Below are positions 8,298 through 15,820 of a stretch of DNA of 49,146 nucleotides, piece after piece. The DNA is from Saliniplasma sp046497075 (GTDB lineage: Archaea; Thermoplasmatota; Thermoplasmata; Halarchaeoplasmatales; Halarchaeoplasmataceae): the NCBI GenBank assembly GCA_046497075.1, contig JAWOGF010000042.1, positions 1 through 49,146 of the forward strand, given 5' to 3'. The position numbers and the translations under genes are program-made. The stretch's first letter is position 1. Each line of letters begins with the position of its first letter. The notes under the pieces were generated by a model. The model had not been told where the DNA came from. It saw only the letters and a list, made by a program, of their open reading frames with translations, and did not search any database.

Positions 8298-8891
8298 TCA
8301 ATCTTGTTTCTTTGCGGGTACACCGTACACTAAAGCCCCATCAGGAACATCTTTGCTTACAACGGAGCCTGCGCCTATAACCGAGTTTTTTCCGACACTA
8401 ACACCCGCTAAGATAGTCGAATTCGCCCCTATCTTAGCTCCTTCCTCGATAACTACAGGTTGTAGGTCTGAATCCATCTTTTTATCGTTGGTGATACATA
8501 CACCTGGTCCAATAAATACTCCCTTCTTAACTGTCGTTCCAGTCGACAAAAATACATCACTCTGTAATGATACATCTTCGCCGATACTGCACCGGTCTTC
8601 TACAATAGAACCTGAACCTATAGTGCAATCATCGCCTATGTTGCAGTACTCTCTGATCAAAACATTATGGCCTGTTCTAACCCTAGCACCTATTTCAACA
8701 CCTGCATAGATTACAGTGAAATCTCGGATCACTGAGCCTTCTCCGATAGTAGTTTTTGGAAGTCTATCGAAGTCCTTGTCTTTTAAACACCCTATATCCT
8801 CTTTCCCAGGATGTCCTAAAATCACATCTTCCCCGATGATAACATTTTCAGGTAATTCTAACGGACCCATCTTCGTGACCACATCTATCAC
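8298..8891 (-). CDS. Left-handed beta-helix acyltransferase (WbpD/GlmU-tail type)
   Basis: A 197-residue protein built of hexapeptide repeats (IGEGSVIRDF, VEIGARVRTGHNVLI, IGDDCTIGSG, and so on) with the closing VIGAGSVVSKDVPDGALVYGVPAK typical of sugar O/N-acetyltransferases. It overlaps the oxidoreductase gene by four bases, and the pair resembles the WbpB-WbpD arrangement that makes 3-acetamido sugars on UDP-GlcNAc-type nucleotides for protein glycosylation or cell-surface glycans. The start may be the GTG at 8891 (overlap) or the ATG at 8870. Substrate assignment is inference from the pairing; no 3-aminotransferase gene is adjacent. Confidence 0.8.
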   Translation of the reverse strand: MIDVVTKMGPLELPENVIIGEDVILGHPGKEDIGCLKDKDFDRLPKTTIGEGSVIRDFTVIYAGVEIGARVRTGHNVLIREYCNIGDDCTIGSGSIVEDRCSIGEDVSLQSDVFLSTGTTVKKGVFIGPGVCITNDKKMDSDLQPVVIEEGAKIGANSTILAGVSVGKNSVIGAGSVVSKDVPDGALVYGVPAKKQD

Positions 8892-9865
8892 AACTCTATT
8901 TTTTCTCCTATCCGCAAAGATTTCAAAGCGGCTTCAGCCACTTCTAAACTCTTAAGCCCATCTTCACCAGATACTAGAGGCTTTCGACCATTTTTCACAG
9001 ATCCGATGAAGTCTTTCATCTCTCTATGTAGCGGTTCCTGCCTTTTGACGGAAAACCTCCTTATATTATGTTCTAACGGGATATCGAAGAGATTGCTCAC
9101 ATCATATTCTAGTAATTGAGAAGAACTCATAACCATGGTTTGGTTGATGTAATCTATCTCTATATACTCTTTCGAGCAGGTTATCCAGAGGTTACGAACC
9201 TTATGAGGTGTTAACCAGTTAACTTCGAGTAGACCATCTACGCCGTTCTCGAATTGAACTAGAATATTAGAATGGTCTTCATATTCAGAACCGTGATTTG
9301 ATGGTCCTCCAGAAGTATAAACGGACGCGATATCGCTATCGGAGAGATACCTCATAACGTCTAGATCGTGGATAGCTAGGTCCATTATCACACCCATATC
9401 CGAAACCCTAGAGGGAAAAGAACTCACTCGCTTAGAGCTCAGAGTGATAACTTCACCTACATCGCCGTCATCAAGTAAAGTTTTAGCGGTAGCGATAACT
9501 GGATTATGTCTCTCGATCATCCCCACTGCCAGTAATACGTCCTTTTTTGAAGCTTTTTTTACCATTTTTCTAGCGTCTGAGCTGCTTAATGCTATTGGTT
9601 TTTCTACTATAAGATCCAAACCGTTATCTATCACCTTTTCTGCTATCTCATAATGTGTACTAGCAGGTGTAGCGATAGTGACTGCATCTAAATCCGATCT
9701 TAAGAATTTGTCGATATCTGAAAAAAATGGTACATCATATCGAATACCTATACTTTTAGCGAGTTCCTTATTCGAATCCATAACAGCACTGAGACAGTCT
9801 AGATCTGATAGAACTCTCGCGTGGTTTTGTCCCATCGAGCCTACTCCGATAACACCTATGTTCAT
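8888..9865 (-). CDS. Gfo/Idh/MocA oxidoreductase, probable UDP-sugar 3-dehydrogenase
   Basis: A 325-residue protein with the N-terminal NAD-binding motif GVIGVGSMGQNHARVL, ATPASTHYEIAEKVI, and the family hallmark VEKPIALS (around residue 92). The C-terminal domain carries the usual DLAIHDLDVMRYL, with the catalytic-region histidine. Similar archaeal and bacterial enzymes oxidise the 3-hydroxyl of UDP-GlcNAc or UDP-GlcNAcA before transamination and acetylation. It is translationally coupled to the downstream acetyltransferase. The exact sugar is not readable from sequence. Confidence 0.8.
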   Translation of the reverse strand: MNIGVIGVGSMGQNHARVLSDLDCLSAVMDSNKELAKSIGIRYDVPFFSDIDKFLRSDLDAVTIATPASTHYEIAEKVIDNGLDLIVEKPIALSSSDARKMVKKASKKDVLLAVGMIERHNPVIATAKTLLDDGDVGEVITLSSKRVSSFPSRVSDMGVIMDLAIHDLDVMRYLSDSDIASVYTSGGPSNHGSEYEDHSNILVQFENGVDGLLEVNWLTPHKVRNLWITCSKEYIEIDYINQTMVMSSSQLLEYDVSNLFDIPLEHNIRRFSVKRQEPLHREMKDFIGSVKNGRKPLVSGEDGLKSLEVAEAALKSLRIGEKIEL

Positions 9866-9947
9866 GTGAATACGATTGTATATATATGGACAGTTATTAA
9901 AAACTTATTCACTAGTTATTCAATAGTTATTCTAAACTTATCCAATT

Positions 9948-10373
9948 TCACTTATCTTTCAGATAGGTTTCTAAATGTTTTAGAGCCTTTTCTCTTTTTG
10001 CGGGATAACTCTCGACTCTAGCCCGACATTTGATGGTATTGCTACCTTTAGAAAGTATGAAATCCTCTTCGTAGGCCTTCTGCTTATCAAGTCTAAAATA
10101 GAAATTGCACCTATCATCTACCCTCATCTCCAGAGAATCGAGCAAAGTATTCAAGATAGATGAGGGTAGTTTTTCAAAGACCCGTTCCATCTCATTGTTC
10201 CTAGAGATCTTGCCCATGATGATCTGTATAGGATTTCCATAATATCCCTCAGCTTCTTCCCGTTCTAATTCTATATCATCTCCAGCGATGTTTATTATTG
10301 CCTGGACTACTTTATTGGGATCCTCTGTAGCTTGGCAGTAGGTTTTGAATTCTATGTAATGGAAGGTCACCAT
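9948..10373 (-). CDS. RNA-binding protein of the COG1325/PF01877 exosome-linked family
   Basis: A 141-residue protein of the archaeal family often annotated as an exosome-subunit-like RNA-binding protein. It begins FHYIEFKTYCQATEDPNKV, with EAEGYYGNPIQIIMGKI in the middle and FYFRLDKQKAYEEDFIL towards the end, which is the recognisable order of this family. GGAGGAGAT precedes the ATG. It overlaps the upstream aldolase gene by seven bases, so they form one operon. The molecular role has been predicted rather than proven in the family. Confidence 0.7.
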   Translation of the reverse strand: MVTFHYIEFKTYCQATEDPNKVVQAIINIAGDDIELEREEAEGYYGNPIQIIMGKISRNNEMERVFEKLPSSILNTLLDSLEMRVDDRCNFYFRLDKQKAYEEDFILSKGSNTIKCRARVESYPAKREKALKHLETYLKDK

Positions 10374-10960
10374 ATCTCCTCCATATTATTTGTATCTCCC
10401 CCTAAGTTTTCTACCAGGTAAATAACTTTGCAGATGCTCTCAACGACGGTTACCCAGTTATAAGCTTCTTCGAGTATTTCGCCGTGTGCGAACGTTCCAT
10501 GACCTTTTACGATAGCGGCATTATAATTCTTTAATATCTCAGGTAATCGATCTTCCACTTCTTTTGAACCTATCGACTCTTCAACATCAAGGACTGGAAC
10601 TTTCTTTAGATGATACTTTCCTTCGTCATCTACTGGTAAAATCTCATCCCTTGTGATAGAAAGAGCGATAGCATATGGGGTGTGGGCATGGACGATAGCT
10701 AATGCAGTAGTATCTTCATATATAGCTCGATGGACTCCCACCTCAGTAGAGGCGATCATCACACCAGAGTCGTCCTCCTTGAGACCCGTTTCGACCACAT
10801 CTTCCTCTGTAAGATCGCCCATCATAGCTCCTCTTCTCTTGATAAAAATACGGTTTCCTCTTTTGACACTCATGTTCCCGCTGTGAGAGGATAAGTTAAG
10901 TCCCCTATCCTCTAACAATTTACCGTATTTTTTCATCTCTTCTAGGATTTCTCGACTCAT
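10367..10960 (-). CDS. Class II aldolase/adducin family (fuculose-1-phosphate aldolase-like)
   Basis: A 197-residue protein. NLSSHSGNMSVKRGNRIFIKRRGAMMG holds the phosphate-binding region, VHAHTPYA gives the two zinc-ligand histidines, and KGHGTFAHG supplies the third histidine. In archaea such enzymes work as fuculose-phosphate or related aldolases; one (from Methanocaldococcus) supplies lactaldehyde for coenzyme F420. Which role applies here is not decided by the sequence. GGTAATC lies before the ATG. Confidence 0.75.
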   Translation of the reverse strand: MSREILEEMKKYGKLLEDRGLNLSSHSGNMSVKRGNRIFIKRRGAMMGDLTEEDVVETGLKEDDSGVMIASTEVGVHRAIYEDTTALAIVHAHTPYAIALSITRDEILPVDDEGKYHLKKVPVLDVEESIGSKEVEDRLPEILKNYNAAIVKGHGTFAHGEILEEAYNWVTVVESICKVIYLVENLGGDTNNMEEIW

Positions 10961-11041
10961 GTGATTACCTGAATAACAACAACTTCTGAAGTATAAACTT
11001 TTTTTCGATGAAAAAATGAAAATCTAGAAAGAAAGGGTTTT

Positions 11042-11500
11042 TTATAAAGGAATGAAGGTTCCCGTGTGTTTTGCCTTGGCTATTATGTGGCCTTTTATCG
11101 CCTTTCGGACATCATCTTTAGTAGAAGATGGGGGTAGATCCAGTTCAGTATCCAGTGCGTAAAGTTTGAAATGGTATGTATGTTCCTTATCTGGCGGATT
11201 TGGTCCTCCGTAGCCATTACTACCATAATCGTTCTTACCTTCTGTTGCACCCTTTGGTACACTGTCCTCCTCGATACTCGTAGTATCAGGGCTAATATTC
11301 CAGACCACCCAATGATCCCATACTTTACCAGCGGGTTCAACGGCATCAGGGTCGTCCATGATCAACACCAGTGATTCTGTTTCCTCGGGGACCCGGTAAA
11401 ATCTCAATGGTGGATTGATATTTTCTCTCTTATATCCATATTTTTTCGGTATCGGTTCTCCATCTGAAAATTCAGGACTGATAAATTTTAGCTTTGCCAT
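11042..11500 (-). CDS. YbhB/YbcL (PEBP, Raf-kinase-inhibitor-like) protein
   Basis: A 152-residue protein with the PEBP signature LVLIMDDPDAVEPAGKVWDHWVVWNI, then GYGGPNPPDKEHTYHFKLYALD. These form the anion-binding pocket (Asp, His and the PP/H motifs). Bacterial and archaeal members are small cytosolic proteins of unclear function. It appears complete, with GGAGATG before the start. The first mobile element is inserted 62 bases upstream of its start, so its promoter must lie in that short stretch or inside the element. Confidence 0.85.
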   Translation of the reverse strand: MAKLKFISPEFSDGEPIPKKYGYKRENINPPLRFYRVPEETESLVLIMDDPDAVEPAGKVWDHWVVWNISPDTTSIEEDSVPKGATEGKNDYGSNGYGGPNPPDKEHTYHFKLYALDTELDLPPSSTKDDVRKAIKGHIIAKAKHTGTFIPL

Positions 11501-11562
11501 ATATTTTCACATCTCCTTGCCTACAGTTTAGTATTGTAATAGGATATTAAAAATGTTTTGTA

Positions 11563-12091
11563 TGACCTCCTCACCCACCTAACCTTTGGTTAGGAAGGTG
11601 CTTCCTTCCATTCATCCGTGTCTACTGAAATTCTAAAGAGAATTCCATCGAGTCTCAGAATTATAGAATAATTCTAAGTTAGTAATAATTTTTTTTAAAA
11701 TTGTTACACTATTTGGAATTTGATTCCAAAAATATCATCTGGTTTTCGGACTACCGAAGGAATCTATCAGGAACGTCCTGATAGGACGGAACGTCCACCT
11801 TTTTGACGGTTGCCACCTACCTCACCAACTTGATATACAGAGGTCAGGTCAACGGTAGTGACTTCGAGCACGGTCACGGTACTCCTGATGTCAGAAGAGG
11901 TTTTCTTCGTTCAGGAGAGTTGTCTATTCTCCCCTGCCCTGATGCTCCCCACCAACTTGGAGAACTTGGGACTTTCCAACATCCCGATTTCGCATGTAAT
12001 ACATCTTTTTTCATATACATAAAACTATCCCAATTTATCACCCACCTAGATCAGTGATTTAGGAAGGTGACTTCTTGGGTTAAGAGTTAAA
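11563..12091 (-). mobile_element. 529-bp hairpin-ended non-autonomous element, copy 1 (IS200/IS605-like)
   Basis: A sister of 48185-48713 in the opposite orientation and of identical length, with roughly twenty mismatches by eye. Each end has a hairpin: 11572-11600 (CACCCACCTAACC, loop TTT, GGTTAGGAAGGTG) and 12038-12070. There are no inverted terminal repeats and no clear target duplication, and subterminal hairpins are typical of IS200/IS605/IS1341 transposons. No transposase is encoded. The interior near the 11563 end is rich in palindromes (e.g. 11765-11783, TATCAGGA...TCCTGATA). It contains an 84-codon ORF at 11803-12057 that I do not regard as a gene. Orientation is given so that the palindrome-rich side is the right end. 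Confidence 0.75.
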
Positions 12092-12166
12092 TGTGTTTAC
12101 GGAAATCATACAAATTCAAAAAAATATAAATCCAAGAGGGATTAATCAATCAGCGTGGCATAAATC

Positions 12167-12676
12167 ATGCAGGACGCGGAAAAAGTGATGAACAGGTTCT
12201 TGGAAGATTATGAAGAAGATCCAGATGGATGGAGGTTCTGGACCGATAGGTCTGGAGAGTTCTACGACATATATATCATACGTGAAGATACCGGATACTT
12301 CCTCAAGATCGATTCCATATACACACAGAATCCCATCGGTAAAGGTACGAAGATCGATATAGACGGGGTTAAGATCGAAAGGGACCTTCCAAGTTTTGGG
12401 TACCGGCATTTCACCAGAGATGAACTGGAGAACTTTATGCACATCCTAGAAGAATATAAGGATGATAAAGAAAAGGCTCAGAAAGTAATAAAGAATAAGA
12501 TGAAGGAGAAACCTACGAAACTATCATCTGTAGATAAAGAGGGGGCCCTGATGATGGGACCTATCAACAGGGGATATCCATTTAACCGGGAAGATTCAAG
12601 GTACCAAGAGATAGACAAAGAACTAAAAAAGAAACTGCTCAAGAAATTTAGGAATGAAAAGCCCATGTACCGTTAA
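12167..12676 (+). CDS. Hypothetical soluble protein
   Basis: A 169-residue acidic protein: an N-terminal alpha/beta part (FLEDYEEDPDGWRFWTDRSGEFYDIYIIRE, then YFLKIDSIY), a helical middle (FTRDELENFMHILEEYKDDKEKAQKVI) and a lysine-rich tail (KELKKKLLKKFRNEKPMYR). No family is recognised. A TATA-like AAATATAAA at about 12120-12128 gives a plausible start near 12150. The gene begins 76 bases after the mobile element and ends two bases from the convergent GalT-like gene. Confidence 0.6.
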   Translation: MQDAEKVMNRFLEDYEEDPDGWRFWTDRSGEFYDIYIIREDTGYFLKIDSIYTQNPIGKGTKIDIDGVKIERDLPSFGYRHFTRDELENFMHILEEYKDDKEKAQKVIKNKMKEKPTKLSSVDKEGALMMGPINRGYPFNREDSRYQEIDKELKKKLLKKFRNEKPMYR

Positions 12677-12678
12677 AA

Positions 12679-13668
12679 TCAAAAGATGTCTTTCATATAT
12701 CCCGCTACGTCTTCTGGGGTTTTGTTGGAAGATTTTTCACCGAAGAGTTTTTCCAATGAAAAAACGTCGCACCAGTAATATTTATCAAAATTACTTCTAG
12801 CTACTAAATCCACGACCGTTCTATTTCTATCGTCTTCTAGGGGTGACATGAGTACTGAGATATTGAAGGAATTTTTCCCCATTTCATGGTAACCTTTCAA
12901 AACATTAACAATACCCTGTGCCATCCCTTTTAAATAGTCATCTTCTAAGTCTATAAAATCTTCTAAACACACACCTCTCACGTGTTCTAACCCCAAAGGT
13001 GCAAATGGAGTCATCCATGTGAACCCATCGGTTTCGTATATGAACCTCTCTCCGTTCCTTTCTTCCTTAACTAACTCCTCCCAGTACGATGTACCGTTCT
13101 CGTCATAGAATCGCTCTTCAGAAGATAAGACCCGACCCTGATTCTCAAAAGGGGTCCCGGTCACCATGACCTGTATGTGAGGATGAGTTAGTGAACTACC
13201 GGCCGGTTTTAGATAGTTCATGATTATTGTGGGATACACTTCACTTTTCATTTCAGTTAATTTCCTAAGGTACTCTTGAACTAGTTGAAAGGCGTTTACA
13301 AAATGTTCTTTTTTGAACTCGTCCAACTGGAGGTAATGAGTTTTTGTTAAAGGTATCACCAACGAATACTCGGCATATGGTGAGATGTTGGATAACAACG
13401 TAGCTTCTCCTTCTTTCATCATCTCGCCATTCAACACCTTATTGTCTCTCGCACCAACGGTTTCTATATTTTCAGGACAGAAAGGGCAGAAACCTTTCTC
13501 CATTTTATCCATATCTGCGCCTTCCTTCATGGGAAGAGGTTTTTCAAGTATTCTAGAGGTTCTGCCTGTCAAAGGGTCGTGCCTGACCTCGACGGATGTA
13601 TCTTTAAGCTCATCTTCGGAGGGATCGTAGAACTGGCTGGTTTCGATTTCTTTCTTGAATTCTATCAT
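12679..13668 (-). CDS. Galactose-1-phosphate uridylyltransferase-like nucleotidyltransferase (HIT superfamily)
   Basis: A 329-residue protein with the GalT arrangement: a DPLTGR opening, zinc-site-like CPFCPEN (61-67), the active-site region SLTHPHIQVM with HPHIQ at 162-166, and FAPLGLEHVRGV and FNISVLMSPLEDD in the second HIT repeat. The central nucleotidyl-accepting His in HPH-x-Q is present. It probably transfers UMP or AMP between sugar phosphates. Because the overall divergence is large, galactose specificity is not certain. It is divergent from the small membrane gene at 13722 with only about 50 bases between the starts. Confidence 0.75.
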   Translation of the reverse strand: MIEFKKEIETSQFYDPSEDELKDTSVEVRHDPLTGRTSRILEKPLPMKEGADMDKMEKGFCPFCPENIETVGARDNKVLNGEMMKEGEATLLSNISPYAEYSLVIPLTKTHYLQLDEFKKEHFVNAFQLVQEYLRKLTEMKSEVYPTIIMNYLKPAGSSLTHPHIQVMVTGTPFENQGRVLSSEERFYDENGTSYWEELVKEERNGERFIYETDGFTWMTPFAPLGLEHVRGVCLEDFIDLEDDYLKGMAQGIVNVLKGYHEMGKNSFNISVLMSPLEDDRNRTVVDLVARSNFDKYYWCDVFSLEKLFGEKSSNKTPEDVAGYMKDIF

Positions 13669-13721
13669 AATCTATTTCTAATATGAACAAATATTTAATA
13701 TCTTTAACGGATGAGAAGCCA

Positions 13722-13970
13722 ATGAATGAAAAAGTGAAGATGGGGGTCGCTTTGTTGATCTTCGGAATATTAGCTATCTCTATCGTTTTTGCTCTACAGA
13801 CATTAGATATCGATGATGAAGAACAGGAGGGGACAGATAACGATGCTGATCAGGTCAGTAATATGAACTTGATCACTAGAACCGCAGGCTTCTGCGGTGC
13901 TATTTTCTTGATAGCTGGGTTTATCGTTATTCTAGTCCACTATAACTATAATAAGTCTGAAACCTCTTGA
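13722..13970 (+). CDS. Small two-span membrane protein
   Basis: About 82 residues. Two hydrophobic spans (MGVALLIFGILAISIVFAL and AGFCGAIFLIAGFIVILVHY) are separated by an acidic loop (DIDDEEQEGTDNDADQ). I use the ATG at 13722 rather than 13683 because AAATATTTAATAT at about 13690-13702 looks like the promoter, which would make the message leaderless or nearly so. The gene ends directly against the aspartoacylase-like stop codon. No family is recognised. Confidence 0.6.
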   Translation: MNEKVKMGVALLIFGILAISIVFALQTLDIDDEEQEGTDNDADQVSNMNLITRTAGFCGAIFLIAGFIVILVHYNYNKSETS

Positions 13971-14750
13971 TCAAAAGTCTCCGAATCCAATTGTCACTAA
14001 ACTCATGTCTTTAGGGTCGTATTCTCCACCAGTTTTATAACCCAAAACGATACCATCCCAGGGTGATCTCACAGGTTCGGAATCCAGATACCCTACAATA
14101 TCTCCCTTTTCAATGATATCTTCCAGTTCAACATACGGTTCAAAGACTCCCTGGCCTTCAGGATTGAACCGATCGTACTCCCGTATGAATCTAACTTCCT
14201 GATCTGGACTATCTTCATCGATAAAATCTTTCAAAGTTGATTTCACCAAATCAATTTCATTTCTCAACCAGTTAGCACCACCCGCTTCGATTATCATCGA
14301 CGGAATACCTTTCTTCGCAAGTTCGATGAATAACTGTCCCTCGGCACCTAAACTCTGGACTGCATAATTTAGAGCAATTCTCTTACAGAAATCCTCATTG
14401 AACCCGTATTCCAATTTTGTCAACATGTATGGAATACATTTACTCTCGTCTCCATAGGTGTGTAGATCTATAACACGGTCGAATGTTTTTGCTCTCTCGA
14501 AAAGATCGTAAGCTATCTGTTCAGATCTGGTTCCGTTAGGATCCCCAGGAAAAATCCTATTCAGATCTTTATCGTCTACCGGATTCTCTCGTTGACGGGC
14601 TTCGATAGCTTCCAGGTTGACTTCCGGGATGACTTCTATCTGAGCGATACCTCTACTTTCGATCCAACCCTTTATCTCCCTAGCGATAAGTATAGAACCT
14701 ATTTCGTTTCCATGAACTCCTGCAGTAATAAGAGTCTTCTTCATACTCAT
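13971..14750 (-). CDS. Succinylglutamate desuccinylase/aspartoacylase-family zinc hydrolase
   Basis: A 259-residue protein with the zinc-binding GVHGNEIGS (His and Glu of H-x-x-E), DLNRIFPG and IDLHTYGDES (third ligand His), then MIIEAGG with the probable general-base Glu. The C-terminal ~70 residues form a beta-rich domain (GDIVGYLDSEPVRSPWDGIVLGY), as in the AstE/ASPA-type proteins. Such enzymes hydrolyse N-acyl amino acids or similar amides. GGTAATAT before the ATG supports the start. The substrate is unknown. Confidence 0.8.
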   Translation of the reverse strand: MSMKKTLITAGVHGNEIGSILIAREIKGWIESRGIAQIEVIPEVNLEAIEARQRENPVDDKDLNRIFPGDPNGTRSEQIAYDLFERAKTFDRVIDLHTYGDESKCIPYMLTKLEYGFNEDFCKRIALNYAVQSLGAEGQLFIELAKKGIPSMIIEAGGANWLRNEIDLVKSTLKDFIDEDSPDQEVRFIREYDRFNPEGQGVFEPYVELEDIIEKGDIVGYLDSEPVRSPWDGIVLGYKTGGEYDPKDMSLVTIGFGDF

Positions 14751-14800
14751 ATATTACCTGATCATTCTATATTACGGTTGTCATTTACAATCTAAAAATA

Positions 14801-14859
14801 ATGCTAGACATGTAAAGGTATTGCTGTACATGTAAATGGAATGCTGGACAAGGATGTGG
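14801..14859. repeat. Three 20-bp phased imperfect repeats upstream of heliorhodopsin
   Basis: ATGCTAGACATGTAAAGGTA (14801-14820) is followed immediately by TTGCTGTACATGTAAATGGA (14821-14840) and by a third, more diverged ATGCTGGACAAGGATGTGG (14841-14859). The core ACATGT is palindromic. The block lies 35-93 bases upstream of the TATA-like TTTATAAA at 14894-14901 that serves the heliorhodopsin gene, and close to the divergent start at 14750. The two-turn spacing suits cooperative regulator binding. Confidence 0.7.
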
Positions 14860-14934
14860 TCTTATGACCGGCTCATCCATCCTATATTTACTCTTTATAA
14901 AAAATTATTTATGTTATTATTCCTTTAGAGTAAC

Positions 14935-15708
14935 ATGAGGGTAGACATGACCGACAATAAAAAATTCGAAAAATTAAGAAAATTCAATGGGTTCATGGCA
15001 GTCCTGCATTTTATTCAGGGAGCTTTGATGCTGTACCTGAGTACGGATTTTGCCATATCCATAACGAGCTCCTATATGAGAGGACCGCCTGGAACAGAGG
15101 AGATGGGGAGAACAGTCCTTTTTGACCTGCAGATAGGGCCTGCTGTAGCCGCTTTCCTGTTCATGTCAGCTTTAGCCCACTTTATTCTATCTACTTTCGG
15201 TTTTGATTGGTACAAGAGAAATCTAAAAAATCATATCAATAAGGCACGGTGGGTAGAGTATTCCTTCAGCAGTTCACTGATGATCGTCTTAATAGCTATG
15301 CTCGTAGGATTCACTGACATCGCGGTTCTAGTAGTATTATTCGTGGTGAACGCTTCAATGATCTTATTCGGATGGCTGATGGAAGCTTACAACCAGAAAA
15401 CCGAAAAAGTAGTTTGGTCCCCATTCATATTTGGTTGTATAGCAGGTGTTGCTCCATGGATAGCAATCGCTATACGTTTACTGACAGCGATCGGTGAATC
15501 TCCCGTGGAAGTACCGAGTTTTGTCATCTGGATATTCGTATCCTTAGCGATCTTCTTCAACATCTTCGCCCTGAACCAGCTTTTACAGTACAAGAAAATA
15601 GGCCCTTGGAGTGATTATCTGTACGGTGAAAGGATGTACATCATACTGAGTTTAGTCGCAAAATCAGCTCTGGCATGGCAGGTTTTCTCAGGAACATTAG
15701 CCGGTTAG
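14935..15708 (+). CDS. Heliorhodopsin
   Basis: A 257-residue, seven-span membrane protein. Heliorhodopsin hallmarks are present: KLRKFNGFMAVLHFIQGALML (His25), AHFILSTFGF (His82), ARWVEYSFSSSLM with Glu108 as Schiff-base counterion, and GERMYIILSLVAKSALAWQVF with retinal lysine Lys243. In the reference heliorhodopsin 48C12, from memory, the residues are His23, His80, Glu107 and Lys241, so the spacing agrees. Heliorhodopsins are inverted in the membrane relative to type-1 rhodopsins and have long photocycles; their role (signalling, enzyme regulation, transport) is debated. TTTATAAA at 14894-14901 gives a ~10-base leader to this ATG. No retinal-synthesis gene is in the window. Confidence 0.93.
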   Translation: MRVDMTDNKKFEKLRKFNGFMAVLHFIQGALMLYLSTDFAISITSSYMRGPPGTEEMGRTVLFDLQIGPAVAAFLFMSALAHFILSTFGFDWYKRNLKNHINKARWVEYSFSSSLMIVLIAMLVGFTDIAVLVVLFVVNASMILFGWLMEAYNQKTEKVVWSPFIFGCIAGVAPWIAIAIRLLTAIGESPVEVPSFVIWIFVSLAIFFNIFALNQLLQYKKIGPWSDYLYGERMYIILSLVAKSALAWQVFSGTLAG

Positions 15709-15820
15709 ATATTAGGTTAAGAGAGCTGAAACACAACTCCAATAAAAACCACTTCCTTTTTTAAATATTATTTCCCATAGTAAGAAAACTAATTTAAGAC
15801 AGTAATCAATCACCTATCTA

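Noticed and set aside
11803..12057. 84-codon ORF inside mobile element copy 1
   Set aside because: It has a sister at 48219-48473 only because the element is duplicated. It lacks a recognisable protein family and a ribosome binding site, and it runs antisense to the proposed element orientation.
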